35,418 bases of DNA from Saprospiraceae bacterium (GTDB lineage Bacteria > Bacteroidota > Bacteroidia > Chitinophagales > Saprospiraceae), in the NCBI GenBank assembly GCA_022448995.1, contig JAKVCT010000023.1, positions 1-35,418 of the forward strand. The letters are read 5' to 3'. The translations under genes were made by a program, and so were the position numbers. The notes beneath the pieces were generated by a model, which was not told where the DNA came from, searched no databases, and saw only the letters and a list, made by a program, of their open reading frames with translations. This document shows positions 1 to 8,363 of the stretch, piece by piece; the stretch's first letter is position 1, and every line of letters starts with the position of its first letter.

Positions 1-77
1 TCACGAGGCTTTTTAACGAAGTGCAGCGCAAAAAGGCTGCTTGAATTAAATACAAATTAATTGTGGCTAGCTACTTA
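1..77 (+). repeat. Long interspersed repeat, copy 1 (inverted partner at 16381-16457)
   Basis: Bases 1-77 match the reverse complement of 16381-16457 at 75 of 77 positions; the mismatches are at 18 and 70. The element begins with TCACGAGG followed by CTTTTTAAC, the same tail that follows GCTATC in the structured repeats at 16456 and 26394, so the window starts just inside such an element. No ORF runs through it. It is extragenic in both copies. Confidence 0.85.
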
Positions 78-114
78 TATACTATTATTCAACTTTATCT
101 CTTAAGATTGTTTT

Positions 115-147
115 ACCTCTAATCTCTCTAAGATTGGAGGTTTTTTT
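115..147 (+). terminator. Rho-independent terminator (upstream gene outside window)
   Basis: An 11-bp stem (115-125 with 131-141, 10 of 11 paired, ACCTCTAATCT against AGATTGGAGGT) with a CTCTA loop is followed by seven T on the plus strand. No plus-strand gene lies before it in the window, so it would serve a transcript entering from the left. The stretch 148-606 holds nothing else I can recognise. Confidence 0.5.
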
Positions 148-606
148 ATGTTCTTGAAGTAATAAAGCTTATTCAAAAAGTTATTTTGTATAAGTAATTG
201 TAATTCGTGAGGGTTTAGTGGAGTTAGTATTTTTAAAATCCACATTCTGTGAGTCATCAAATCTTCCTTAATTGACAACAATAGAAAATATAAAAGTGAC
301 AATAAATAGAACACGAGAGTAGAGTCTAAAGATAGGGTCTATTAATTTGGAAAAGTATATCTATTTCTTGGAAAATTCTCGGTTCATTTAAAAATAAGAT
401 TTATTGGGGAGAAAACAGTTATAAAAACGAGTATGGATCTTGCCTGATATTCTTGATGCCTTAGCTCTTAATAGTAGAGTTGGGTAAATCCACTCTTATT
501 CACTCTCCTGGATCTAGACTATCATGCAGAGTAAAGTACTTCAGGTCTACAAAAAAGTATTGATAAATGATCTCTAAAGTGATTGAGTTGTTACACTAAT
601 CCTCTT

Positions 607-1014
607 TCATCTATTTGTATAATCTAAGGAGCCTAACCATTCTACAGCTTTATCTACATTAGTAAATAATCGAGTAGGATAGTCAGTTCGTACAAGTTGA
701 GTACCAATATTACCAATTACCTTAGATAAGCCTGATTTGATAATTACCGCTAACCCTAATGCTAATTTAGAAGATGTATTACCACCATAATCACGTACTG
801 CTTTACTAAACCCCTTCACTTCTCTTATGTCAGAAATAGTTGCTACTGGTAAAAATCCTTCTAGCTCTCGAGACAGGATCTGAGTATGTTCTTCAATATC
901 TTTTACTTCTGCGAAGTTTTTTGATAGATATTTTTGATATATGTATTTTTCTTTTTTATAAAATGTAATTTCTGCCATAGGGGTTTTAAATACTTTAACA
1001 TTTGTAGAATTCAT
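607..1014 (-). CDS. Small SpoIIAA/STAS-like protein (DUF7793-type), 135 aa
   Basis: This is a cytoplasmic protein with no signal peptide or membrane segment. The alternation of short strands and helices, and the C-terminal pattern LGLAVIIKSGLSKVIGN...YPTRLFTNVDKAVEWL (residues about 86-127), resemble small STAS/SEC14-like proteins of Bacteroidota whose last helix carries 'ptklF.d...Al.WL'. Proteins of this type are uncharacterised; a SpoIIAA-like fold suggests protein-protein regulation, but no partner is visible here. It stands alone, divergent from the terpene synthase across a 487-bp AT-rich gap. I recognise the family pattern, not a function. Confidence 0.6.
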   Translation of the reverse strand: MNSTNVKVFKTPMAEITFYKKEKYIYQKYLSKNFAEVKDIEEHTQILSRELEGFLPVATISDIREVKGFSKAVRDYGGNTSSKLALGLAVIIKSGLSKVIGNIGTQLVRTDYPTRLFTNVDKAVEWLGSLDYTNR

Positions 1015-1501
1015 AGTTTTTGTTTTACTAAAATTGAAATAAATATTTTATATACTATTTAAAATACAAAAATTTGAGCTAAGTAATAAACCTTATGTCA
1101 AAAAAATTGTCTTTTTTTAGCAAAAAAATAAAATAATCTGCTTTTTTTAGCAAAAATTGTTTTGCTTTTAATTTTTATCGTAAAAAATGCATCTTTATTT
1201 AGTAATCAACCGTTAATAACATAGTAAATTAAAATATAAATATCCTATAAAAAACAATAAAAAACTATTAATCAATATATTATAAAACAATATAAATAAT
1301 ATAAAAAAATTAAAACTACACTAAAAACACATAAATTACAACTTTAGTAAGAGTTCCGTTGTTATGCAGAAGGCTTATTGTCATACCGAAAAGATAAGTT
1401 ATACCGAACACCGTTTCGATAAAATAGTAAACGCTTAATGGTTAAAATAACCTAAAAAAAATCAAATATCTGTTTTAATATAGTAATAAAAATAGTCTAT
1501 A
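1015..1501. promoter_or_regulatory. Divergent AT-rich intergenic region with two sets of direct repeats
   Basis: This 487-bp gap separates the divergent small STAS-like gene and the terpene synthase. It contains an exact direct repeat CTTTTTTTAGCAAAAA at 1111 and 1141, spaced exactly 30 bp (about three helical turns). It also has a second direct repeat ATACCGAA at 1383 and 1401, spaced 18 bp, about 100 bp before the terpene synthase start. Both look like possible regulator sites, though the AT-rich background makes chance A/T matches likely for the first. I see no clear TAnnTTTG promoter and no other gene. Confidence 0.35.
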
Positions 1502-2497
1502 ATGATGATGAAAATAATTGGAAATTCAAGCTTACTAACTATGTCTGTCCTCCCTAAAAAAGCGCATCCTCAAACAGACTTTATTTTAGATGAAGCTAAA
1601 AACATTGCTAAAAGCTTAGGAATTATATCCAAGGGTTATGCTTCTTATTCAACATTTATTCCTGATCTATTCCCTGAGGCTCCTACTGATCGTGTTATCG
1701 ATGTGACCGTATTTTTTAACACCCTATATTATTTGAATACTTTCTTTGGAGAAGACACATTTAATCGAAGAGTAACTAGTAAAAAGCCAGAGATAGCTCG
1801 CTTGGTCAAACTTTGGGAAACTGGTGTACTAGTCCCCTCACCTATTCCTGAAATCAATAATGTGTGTACTGGTATTCTCTGGTTTAGAACTACACTAATG
1901 AAGAAGAGTAATAAACAATTCTTCAAAAAGATTACAAAGAATCTATTTACACACCTCTATCATGCACTGAATCCTTTTGACTATAAGACTATAGATGAAT
2001 ACATCATGGCTAGACGTTGGTCTGGAGGAATGGATGCTACTATCAATTTGTATGAATATGTTTATGAAAATTATATACCAGACGAAATTCTAAAGCGAAA
2101 TCCTTATATGAATAGACTAAATTACATTTGTAACTTACATCCTACCTTATCTAATGATGTGTTTTCATACCCATCAGAGCAACATAGTCGATTTAATTTG
2201 ATTGCTGTATTTCTGGAGACCAATCATGCCAGTGATTTTGAGGACTCGGTACACAAGGTTATTAAACTAGTCAACACCTATGATCAGGAATTTAAATACT
2301 TGTATGATAATAGAGAAAATGAGATTGCTCTGATTGATCCAGCTTATCAAGCAAAAGTCCGCCTATACATAGAAAGCTTACGTAATTGCATGGCAGCTTC
2401 ATATTATTGGCAAATTTCCACAGCTAGATACAAGCATAAAAATCACTTTTTGAGTAATCTACGTATTCCAGCGTATAGTCTTGAGTTGACAGAATAG
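1502..2497 (+). CDS. Class I terpene synthase-like protein with degenerate Asp-rich motif, 331 aa
   Basis: The single-domain length and motifs fit bacterial class I terpene synthases, cytosolic enzymes that ionise and cyclise prenyl diphosphates. Visible are the NSE triad NDVFSYPSE (N218, S222, E226), an arginine exactly 46 residues upstream of it (R172, the usual diphosphate sensor position, in MARRWSGG), and the C-terminal Arg-Tyr pair (R309-Y310, STARY). The first metal motif, normally DDxxxD/E, reads NTFFGED (N79-D85): both leading aspartates are replaced and only the acidic end remains. Product and substrate length cannot be inferred. Three ATG codons in a row (1502, 1505, 1508) leave the exact start open. 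No prenyltransferase or P450 neighbours it. It may be an active enzyme with unusual metal binding, or a relative with altered chemistry. Confidence 0.8.
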   Translation: MMMKIIGNSSLLTMSVLPKKAHPQTDFILDEAKNIAKSLGIISKGYASYSTFIPDLFPEAPTDRVIDVTVFFNTLYYLNTFFGEDTFNRRVTSKKPEIARLVKLWETGVLVPSPIPEINNVCTGILWFRTTLMKKSNKQFFKKITKNLFTHLYHALNPFDYKTIDEYIMARRWSGGMDATINLYEYVYENYIPDEILKRNPYMNRLNYICNLHPTLSNDVFSYPSEQHSRFNLIAVFLETNHASDFEDSVHKVIKLVNTYDQEFKYLYDNRENEIALIDPAYQAKVRLYIESLRNCMAASYYWQISTARYKHKNHFLSNLRIPAYSLELTE

Positions 2498-2798
2498 TTG
2501 GGATATGAGTTCTTGAAAGATAGAACTTGTGACTGCTTCTACATTTTTATAGTTTCATCATTCTAAAAAGAGGTTTAGCAAAATTTCCAAACACTTATCT
2601 ATTTTCTGTCTATTCTTTAACATGATAGTTCATTTATCTTTTAATTTTTCACCAAAAACAGAAAAAATATTTTTATCAACCATTGACAACCAACACTTTA
2701 CAACAACCAATTGATTCTATACACTCAATTAATCATCAATGGTTTACAAAAAACCTACGAAATAAGGATAAAAGAAACTAGTTTTATTAGATCCGACT
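2498..2798. other. Intergenic stretch, no gene recognised
   Basis: About 300 bp after the terpene synthase stop. I find no convincing ORF or RNA gene, only A/T-rich sequence and one long-range inverted repeat (ACCATTGA near 2679 with TCAATGGT near 2737). Confidence 0.4.
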
Positions 2799-2840
2799 AA
2801 AAAACAGATTAGCTTCACAAGTGAAGCTAATCTGTTTTTT
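2799..2840. terminator. Perfect 20-bp hairpin with flanking A6/T6, bidirectional terminator
   Basis: Arms 2799-2818 and 2821-2840 are perfectly complementary around a two-base centre (the practical loop is about ACAAGT). Six A precede and six T follow, so it can stop transcription either way. It lies 300 bp beyond the terpene synthase stop, so it either terminates a long 3' UTR or an unannotated transcript in between. Confidence 0.75.
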
Positions 2841-3005
2841 ATTTAAGGAGAGCTTCCCTTGTGTAGCTCTTCAGAGTAATGAACTATAATAAGTAACCGT
2901 TTTTAATGAACGCGAGACTCCAAATTTCATATAAGTAAGTAGATAAGATTTAGCTTTGTATAGCTTGAAAGCCCCTACAAAACTGAATTAGTCCATAATT
3001 ATTAA

Positions 3006-3013
3006 TAACTTTG
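3006..3013 (+). promoter_or_regulatory. Bacteroidota -7 element TAACTTTG upstream of gldA
   Basis: TAACTTTG matches the TAnnTTTG -7 consensus of Bacteroidota sigma factors exactly. The expected TTG about 20 bp upstream is only partial (CTG near 2983). It would give a 5' UTR of about 150 nt ahead of gldA. Confidence 0.35.
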
Positions 3014-3173
3014 CGTTTCTTTATAATAGATGGAGTTGTTTAGCAATGATTTTCCTTAGGTTAATATTCAGTGGGTCAACCCAATTGAATACTTTAATGC
3101 TAATTCTAAAGTAACTTCTATACGCAACATTCATTACTGGGTATTCAAATTATACCTATTAATCTACTGTTTT

Positions 3174-4079
3174 ATGTCTATACTCGTAGAATCTTTGACA
3201 AAAATGTATGGTGAACAGGCTGCTGTTGACCAAATTTCCTTCAAAGCCAATCAAGGTGAGATTGTTGGCTTCTTGGGGCCCAATGGAGCAGGTAAGACCA
3301 CTACTATGAAAATCCTAACCTGTTTTCTTCCGCAAACGGATGGAGTCGCTAAAGTCTGTGGCTTTGATACAAACACACATTCCATGGAAGTTCGCAAACG
3401 GATTGGTTATCTTCCTGAGCACAACCCACTCTACAAGGATATGTATGTCAAAGAATACCTGCGGTTCATTGCAGGCTTACACCGTTTGAAAGATCCAAAG
3501 AATTTGGTTGATCAAATGATTCAACGCACAGGACTGACACGTGAACAACATAAGCTTATTGGTTCCCTTTCGAAAGGATATCGCCAAAGAGTAGGTTTGG
3601 CGCAAGCCATGTTACATAATCCTAGTGTACTGATCTTGGATGAGCCAGTTTCTGGATTAGACCCAAATCAGTTGATTGAAATCCGACAACTTATCAAGGA
3701 TTTGGGTAAAGAGAAAACTGTAATTTTTTCTTCGCATATTATGCAAGAAGTACAAGCACTTTGTGATCGGGTAGTAATTATAAACAAAGGTAAATTGGTT
3801 GCTAATGATACCATTGACAACTTACGTAAAAAGGTTTTTGTTGAAGGTACTATCCATGTAGAGTTTGATAAGAAAGTAGCTGTGCAACAGCTAAAAAAGA
3901 TTGGTGGTATAATAGATGTACAAACGAATAACTCCAAACAATTTGTCTTGAAATCTCAAGCTGGATTAGATATTCGACCACATTTATTTAATTTTGCAAT
4001 GGACTCTGGCTATGTTCTGTTGGAGCTCAGTGAGCAAAAACCTACTATTGAAGATATTTTCCAAAAATTAACTAAGTAA
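3174..4079 (+). CDS. gldA: Gliding-motility ABC transporter ATP-binding protein GldA
   Basis: This is the ATPase subunit of an ABC transporter. In flavobacteria GldA works with the membrane proteins GldF and GldG and is needed for surface gliding. The Walker A motif is GPNGAGKTT (residues 35-43), the signature is LSKGYRQRV (near 137), Walker B is LILDEPVSGLDPNQL (near 157) and the H-loop is SSHIMQEVQ. The stretch GYLPEHNPLY with a DMYVKEYLRF continuation and the KGYRQRVGLAQAMLHNP block are characteristic of GldA. Length (301 aa) is normal for the family, which has a C-terminal regulatory extension after the ATPase core. gldF and gldG are not adjacent, so a general drug/copper-type ABC ATPase of the same subfamily remains possible. 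Monocistronic on the available spacing. Confidence 0.8.
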   Translation: MSILVESLTKMYGEQAAVDQISFKANQGEIVGFLGPNGAGKTTTMKILTCFLPQTDGVAKVCGFDTNTHSMEVRKRIGYLPEHNPLYKDMYVKEYLRFIAGLHRLKDPKNLVDQMIQRTGLTREQHKLIGSLSKGYRQRVGLAQAMLHNPSVLILDEPVSGLDPNQLIEIRQLIKDLGKEKTVIFSSHIMQEVQALCDRVVIINKGKLVANDTIDNLRKKVFVEGTIHVEFDKKVAVQQLKKIGGIIDVQTNNSKQFVLKSQAGLDIRPHLFNFAMDSGYVLLELSEQKPTIEDIFQKLTK

Positions 4080-4248
4080 TTTTTATCTGTAGTATCTGTG
4101 AGCGGCTAACTACTTTTCAAAATTTGTAGTTGAATATATAGCTGAGACTCCATCTACTTACTTTTACAGAAAATTTCTAAACTCTAGATTTATTTATACC
4201 AGAAATTGTTTGATCATTATTATCCAATAATTTCAAAGTTATTCTTTC

Positions 4249-5124
4249 ATGCAAAATTACTGTAAGCATATCTATTTGTATTTACTCTTAGTTATTGGGA
4301 TTGGGAGCCTAATCTCCTGTGGGGGATCACCTACGCCATCTACCACTGAAGGAGAGCAGCCCTTAGCTAGAGTTTATGATGTTTATTTGTATCCAGAAGA
4401 TATAGAAGGTGTTGGGAGTGGTGTTCCACCAAAAGATAGTATTTATCAAGTTAAAATGCATATCGAAAAATGGATCAATGATCAACTTTTGGTACGAACT
4501 GCTAAGCAAAATATCAATAAAAAAAATGATTACATAGAACGTAGAGTAAGAGATTTTAGAACCTCCCTCATTTTAGAGTATTATGAACAAAACCTAATTG
4601 GAGAAAGATTAGATTCGGTTGTTACCGCTGCTCAAATTTCAGACTATTACACCAAAAATAAAGAACAGTATCAATCTGGAATAGACTGGATTCGTTGTCA
4701 TTTTGTAAAAATAAAACGAGAAGTAGAAGGTATTGACGAAGTTCGTAAACTATTCAAATCAGAAAGTGGAATGGATTTCGAACGAGTGAAGCTATTCTGT
4801 GCAGAACATAAAGATAAAACAGTCTATGTTTTGGATGAAGATAAATGGATTAAACTCGATAATGTTCGTCGCCAAGTTCCTGAGAACATGATCAGTACAA
4901 GATATATAGACGGCGATAGGATCTTGGACCGCTCAGATGACAATCATCAATATCTCCTCAAGATTTTTGAATTTAAAGGAAAAGATGATGCTTTACCATT
5001 ATCACAAGTCCAAGAACAAATATCTAGAATTATATTGCATCAACGTAGTGCAAAGTTACTGCGCGATATTCGAAAGGAGTTATACCTAAAAGGAAAAAAA
5101 GAAGCTAATTTTGAAATCTATTAG
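4249..5124 (+). CDS. SurA/PpiC-like periplasmic lipoprotein, 291 aa
   Basis: A lipoprotein signal peptide ends in the lipobox LISC (Cys24), followed by GGS. The body has the all-helical N-terminal layout of SurA/PpiC chaperones (KMHIEKWINDQLLVRTA..., then VTAAQISDYYTKNKEQY near residues 125-145). The region where a parvulin rotamase domain would lie (from about 150) lacks recognisable catalytic motifs such as the GGDLG / F.aal.Gevs pattern seen in its neighbour. It is therefore probably a chaperone-like or degenerate isomerase acting on envelope proteins. It lies 137 nt upstream of surA on the same strand, an arrangement common in Bacteroidota where several PPIase-like genes precede surA. Confidence 0.7.
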   Translation: MQNYCKHIYLYLLLVIGIGSLISCGGSPTPSTTEGEQPLARVYDVYLYPEDIEGVGSGVPPKDSIYQVKMHIEKWINDQLLVRTAKQNINKKNDYIERRVRDFRTSLILEYYEQNLIGERLDSVVTAAQISDYYTKNKEQYQSGIDWIRCHFVKIKREVEGIDEVRKLFKSESGMDFERVKLFCAEHKDKTVYVLDEDKWIKLDNVRRQVPENMISTRYIDGDRILDRSDDNHQYLLKIFEFKGKDDALPLSQVQEQISRIILHQRSAKLLRDIRKELYLKGKKEANFEIY

Positions 5125-5261
5125 GTAGAAGCTTGGTGAAAAGCAAAGGAATTCTTACACTAAGTACCCAACCGAATTGACTTATACAATAGTTTACATA
5201 GAAAAGCTTGAGAAATACCAAGCACACTAGTATAAATTTTATCAAACTTAGAATATATATA

Positions 5262-6623
5262 ATGAAACAATTCTTGTTATTGAGCATATTGTGCCTTTTT
5301 ATTCACCACCATAGCATTGGACAACACTTAGATCGAGTTATCGCTGTAGTAGGAAATGAAGTAATTTTGCTATCTGATGTAGAAGCACAGTACAAGCTAT
5401 TAAAATCTCAGGCAGGGGGTAACTTACCAGAGAATGCTTATTGTGCAGTTTTTGAACAATCCTTATCCAATGCACTAATTCTGAGCCAAGCTGATAGAGA
5501 TAGTGTTTTGGTGAGTGATGTAGAAGTAGACGAACAGTTAGACTCTCGTATCCTACAAATCTTGGAATATATGGGAGGTAGCGAAGAACAATTTGTCTAT
5601 TATTACAATATGACTCCAGAGGAAATGAAAGAACGCATGCGAGATGATATGCGCAAGCAATTGATCATTCAGAAGATGCAACAAGAAATATCTATGAACC
5701 AAATCATTACTCCAAAAGAAGTCAAAACATTCTTTAAACGTATTCCTAAGGATAGTTTACCCTATTTCAATGCAGAGGTAGAACTCGATGAGTTGGTGAT
5801 CAAACCTAAGATAAGTGATGAAGAAGATAAACGTGCACTTACACTAGCAGAGAACTTACGCAAACAATTGGTAGTAGATAGTGTAGATTTTGCAGTTTTG
5901 GCTCGCAAATATTCTTGTGATCCTGGATCTGGAAGTCGAGGTGGAGATTTAGGAATCGTTCCAAGAGGTACTTTTGTTCCAGATTTTGAAGCTGTAGTTT
6001 ACCAGTTGGATAAGGGAGAAATCTCTGAGATTGTAAAAACAGAATTTGGATACCATATTATTCAGCTCATTGAACGCTTAGGAAACAATATCCACTGTCG
6101 CCATATTCTTCTTTGCCCAACCATTACCGCAAAGGATGAAGAAGCTGCCTTCAACCATGCAGATAGTATCCGCACACTAATTATGCAAGACTCTTTGACC
6201 TTCTCTGAAGGTATTCAGAAGTTTTCAGAAGATGAGTTTAGCAAAACTAAAAATGGAACTATTCTGAGCCAAAAAACAGGAGAGCCTTACATTGAATTGG
6301 GAGATTTGGATACAGAAATTTATTTTGCTTTAGATGATGCTGATATTGGAGAGATAACTCAACCACTAAAAATGCGTGGTGTGGATGGTAAGCCAGTCTA
6401 TAAGTTAATTAAGGTTCGTAATCGTACCTTGCCACATGAGGCTAACTTAAAAGATGACTATTCTAGAATTCAAAAAGCAGCATTAGAAGAGAAGAAAGCA
6501 AAGTTCTTGTATGAGTGGGTGAATGACCATATTGATGAGCATTTTATCGAATTGCGTGTAGGAGGTTTGTCTAAATTGGAAGGTTGTGAGTTCATGAACC
6601 GTTGGAAGAAACAAAGACCTTAA
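5262..6623 (+). CDS. surA: Periplasmic chaperone / peptidyl-prolyl isomerase SurA, 453 aa
   Basis: SurA escorts unfolded outer-membrane barrel proteins through the periplasm. I start at the ATG at 5262 because MKQFLLLSILCLFIHHHSIGQ then gives a clean signal peptide; an in-frame ATG at 5208 would put 18 hydrophilic residues in front of it. After the signal comes the diagnostic SurA_N segment LDRVIAVVGNEVILLSDVE. Two parvulin domains follow: the first carries SRGGDLGIVPRGTFVPDFEAVV and FGYHIIQLIE (near residues 225-280); the second begins at IHCRHILL (near 285) and is more divergent, with a deletion-like FSKTKNGTIL in place of the GG.LG loop. Numerous barrels in this window (11197, 22496, 33139) are plausible clients. 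Confidence 0.88.
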   Translation: MKQFLLLSILCLFIHHHSIGQHLDRVIAVVGNEVILLSDVEAQYKLLKSQAGGNLPENAYCAVFEQSLSNALILSQADRDSVLVSDVEVDEQLDSRILQILEYMGGSEEQFVYYYNMTPEEMKERMRDDMRKQLIIQKMQQEISMNQIITPKEVKTFFKRIPKDSLPYFNAEVELDELVIKPKISDEEDKRALTLAENLRKQLVVDSVDFAVLARKYSCDPGSGSRGGDLGIVPRGTFVPDFEAVVYQLDKGEISEIVKTEFGYHIIQLIERLGNNIHCRHILLCPTITAKDEEAAFNHADSIRTLIMQDSLTFSEGIQKFSEDEFSKTKNGTILSQKTGEPYIELGDLDTEIYFALDDADIGEITQPLKMRGVDGKPVYKLIKVRNRTLPHEANLKDDYSRIQKAALEEKKAKFLYEWVNDHIDEHFIELRVGGLSKLEGCEFMNRWKKQRP

Positions 6624-6648
6624 GAAATAATCCAAATATTTCTTCTTT

Positions 6649-6675
6649 CACCTTTTGCCATTGCTGCAAAAGGTG
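6649..6675. terminator. Hairpin after surA; repeated at 9404-9434
   Basis: CACCTTTTGC (6649-6658) and GCAAAAGGTG (6666-6675) form a perfect 10-bp stem with a CATTGCT loop, 26 nt after the surA stop. It lacks a T tract. The same sequence with its TATTTCTTCT flank recurs in inverse orientation at 9404-9434, so it belongs to a repeat as well as possibly acting as an end of transcription. Confidence 0.5.
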
Positions 6676-6802
6676 ACCAAAAGATCTAGGACTTCTTTTA
6701 TTTTATAATTGGTCACTTGTTAATTCTCAGGAATTAACAAATAGCTCAATTCAAATTACTCTGTAATTTTCAAAGCTATGACCAATTTGGGAACATCAGA
6801 CA

Positions 6803-6971
6803 ACCCCGAAGGGCTCAGTGAAACTAAACCCCGATTTTTGTACTTTATGGTCAAAAGCGGGGTTACCCCGAAGGGCTCTACGAAGTAAATTTCTTTCTTA
6901 GAACTGCCTATAATTCATTGATTATCAAACGTATTTTAAATACTGAACCACGAAGTGCTCTGCGAAGCAAA
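6803..6971 (+). repeat. Three copies of the double mini-hairpin repeat
   Basis: Copies at 6803-6828, 6865-6890 and 6947-6971 share the layout CNC-GAA-GNG-CTC-NNC-GAA-GNN-AAA. Stem pairs are CCC/GGG with AGT/ACT, CCC/GGG with TAC/GTA, and CAC/GTG with TGC/GCA, so the stems vary while pairing is kept. An additional AACCCCG/CGGGGTT inverted repeat links the first two copies. No gene lies in 6624-7055 apart from these. Confidence 0.75.
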
Positions 6972-7055
6972 AGTCCCTACTTAATACTAAACTTCCCAAA
7001 GAAGAAACATGCTTGATATTAAACCTTTTGTCCCAGCTATCTCCAAATAACTTTC

Positions 7056-8159
7056 CTATTTAAAATCGGTACGACGAATAAATATAGGACCACTATTTAG
7101 AAAGATGCCATCACTATCGTAACGCTTAATGATTGGCGAAAATCCTGCATGACGAATATATAGCTTTTGTTCTTTGTCATTCCACCACCAATCTTGTAAA
7201 AGACGCATTTCATCGATATTCTTACCATCGATATTCACTTTTACAACACTTAACTTTTCTGTGAAGGTAACAGGATCAAATGTAATGATCGTGTCAATAC
7301 TAGCTCCAAAGTTTGCTTTTTCACCTTCTTTCATCATTATATTTCCATCTCCATCAAAGGTAGCTGCAAGTTCAACCGTCTTAGAATTTTCACGAAAAAA
7401 AGTAACCATTTCACTTATAATTTCTCCCTTAGTCTTTTCGGTCTTAAATATCTTTATATCCTTAAACTCACAGTTTCTATACATACGTTTTGCCCAAGTG
7501 ATATCAGCATCATTCAAATTAGGCATTCCTGTTGAACTCTCTACCTCTATCCATAACAAAGGACTAATTCCTTGAGGTTCTCCCTTATTATTGGTGCTTG
7601 TAATCATCGGTGCTAGAGCCGTAGGAACAGATATAAACTGGTGCTTTGTATAGTCATAATATATAGTTTGTTTCAAGCGAAAGATCTCAATATCATTGGG
7701 ATTCATTAATGTGACAACTACCTTAACAATTTCCTCATAAGTGTCAGGATCAAATGCGATAATGGTGTCTACGGAAGAAAATATAGATCTTACTTCCTTC
7801 TCTGTATATTTATCTTTCAGTTCATGTGTTTTGTAAGCAGTATACTTCATCTCTTCTTGACAAAACATCTGATAAACAATATCCTGCTCGTGTCCTTGTG
7901 TTTTATTAATATCTCTAATCTGCATTTTTAGCCACTTGAAGTTACTTCTTCCTTTAATACTTGGAAAATCTTTGTGATAACTATCTCTATTATCACAACC
8001 TGCATATTCTCCTCTTCTTGGTGTGTAATCAGTAAATATCTCTCCTGCCCAAACTATGTTTTTGTTCTGTTCTAGTTCTTTTTGAGTTTGTGCCTGGCTA
8101 GATATAGTGAGGATAAATAAGCTTAGAAAAATTAGACTTAGTAAGTTTCGATTGTTCAT
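7056..8159 (-). CDS. GldN/PorN-family protein with two GldN-type modules, 367 aa
   Basis: GldN (PorN) is a periplasmic ring component of the T9SS, working with GldK, L and M. This protein has a signal peptide (MNNRNLLSLIFLSLFILTIS, cleavage near SQAQ). Residues 130-207 show the family pattern VDTIIAFDPDTYEEIVKVV, LNPNDI-type turn, YYDY and LLWIEVE. Residues 288-363 repeat it as IDTIITFDPVTFTEKLSVV, DEMRLLQDWWW, SPIIKRYDSDG and PIFIRR. Flavobacterial GldN has one such C-terminal module, so this looks like an internal duplication. gldK, gldL and gldM are not neighbours, so it is probably a paralogue rather than the core gldN. It is divergent from the gene at 8364. Confidence 0.75.
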   Translation of the reverse strand: MNNRNLLSLIFLSLFILTISSQAQTQKELEQNKNIVWAGEIFTDYTPRRGEYAGCDNRDSYHKDFPSIKGRSNFKWLKMQIRDINKTQGHEQDIVYQMFCQEEMKYTAYKTHELKDKYTEKEVRSIFSSVDTIIAFDPDTYEEIVKVVVTLMNPNDIEIFRLKQTIYYDYTKHQFISVPTALAPMITSTNNKGEPQGISPLLWIEVESSTGMPNLNDADITWAKRMYRNCEFKDIKIFKTEKTKGEIISEMVTFFRENSKTVELAATFDGDGNIMMKEGEKANFGASIDTIITFDPVTFTEKLSVVKVNIDGKNIDEMRLLQDWWWNDKEQKLYIRHAGFSPIIKRYDSDGIFLNSGPIFIRRTDFK

Positions 8160-8363
8160 GGTTATCTTGATTTTTTAGGGACATAAAGCCCTTTCATTAA
8201 AAAATACTAGTTCCTATCTTAGGCTTTTTATATTTCCTTAACTCTAATCTATGTAAAAGGTTACGACTATTTTTTAGTTTTTTTACACACTTTTTTTTTT
8301 CGCTTTTTTTTGTTATATTTAGCGAATATTTCGAAAGTGCCCATTAAAAAAATAACAAAACAT

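Noticed and set aside
102..314. 70-codon minus-strand ORF
   Set aside because: It overlaps a terminator hairpin, is A/T-rich low-complexity and resembles no family.
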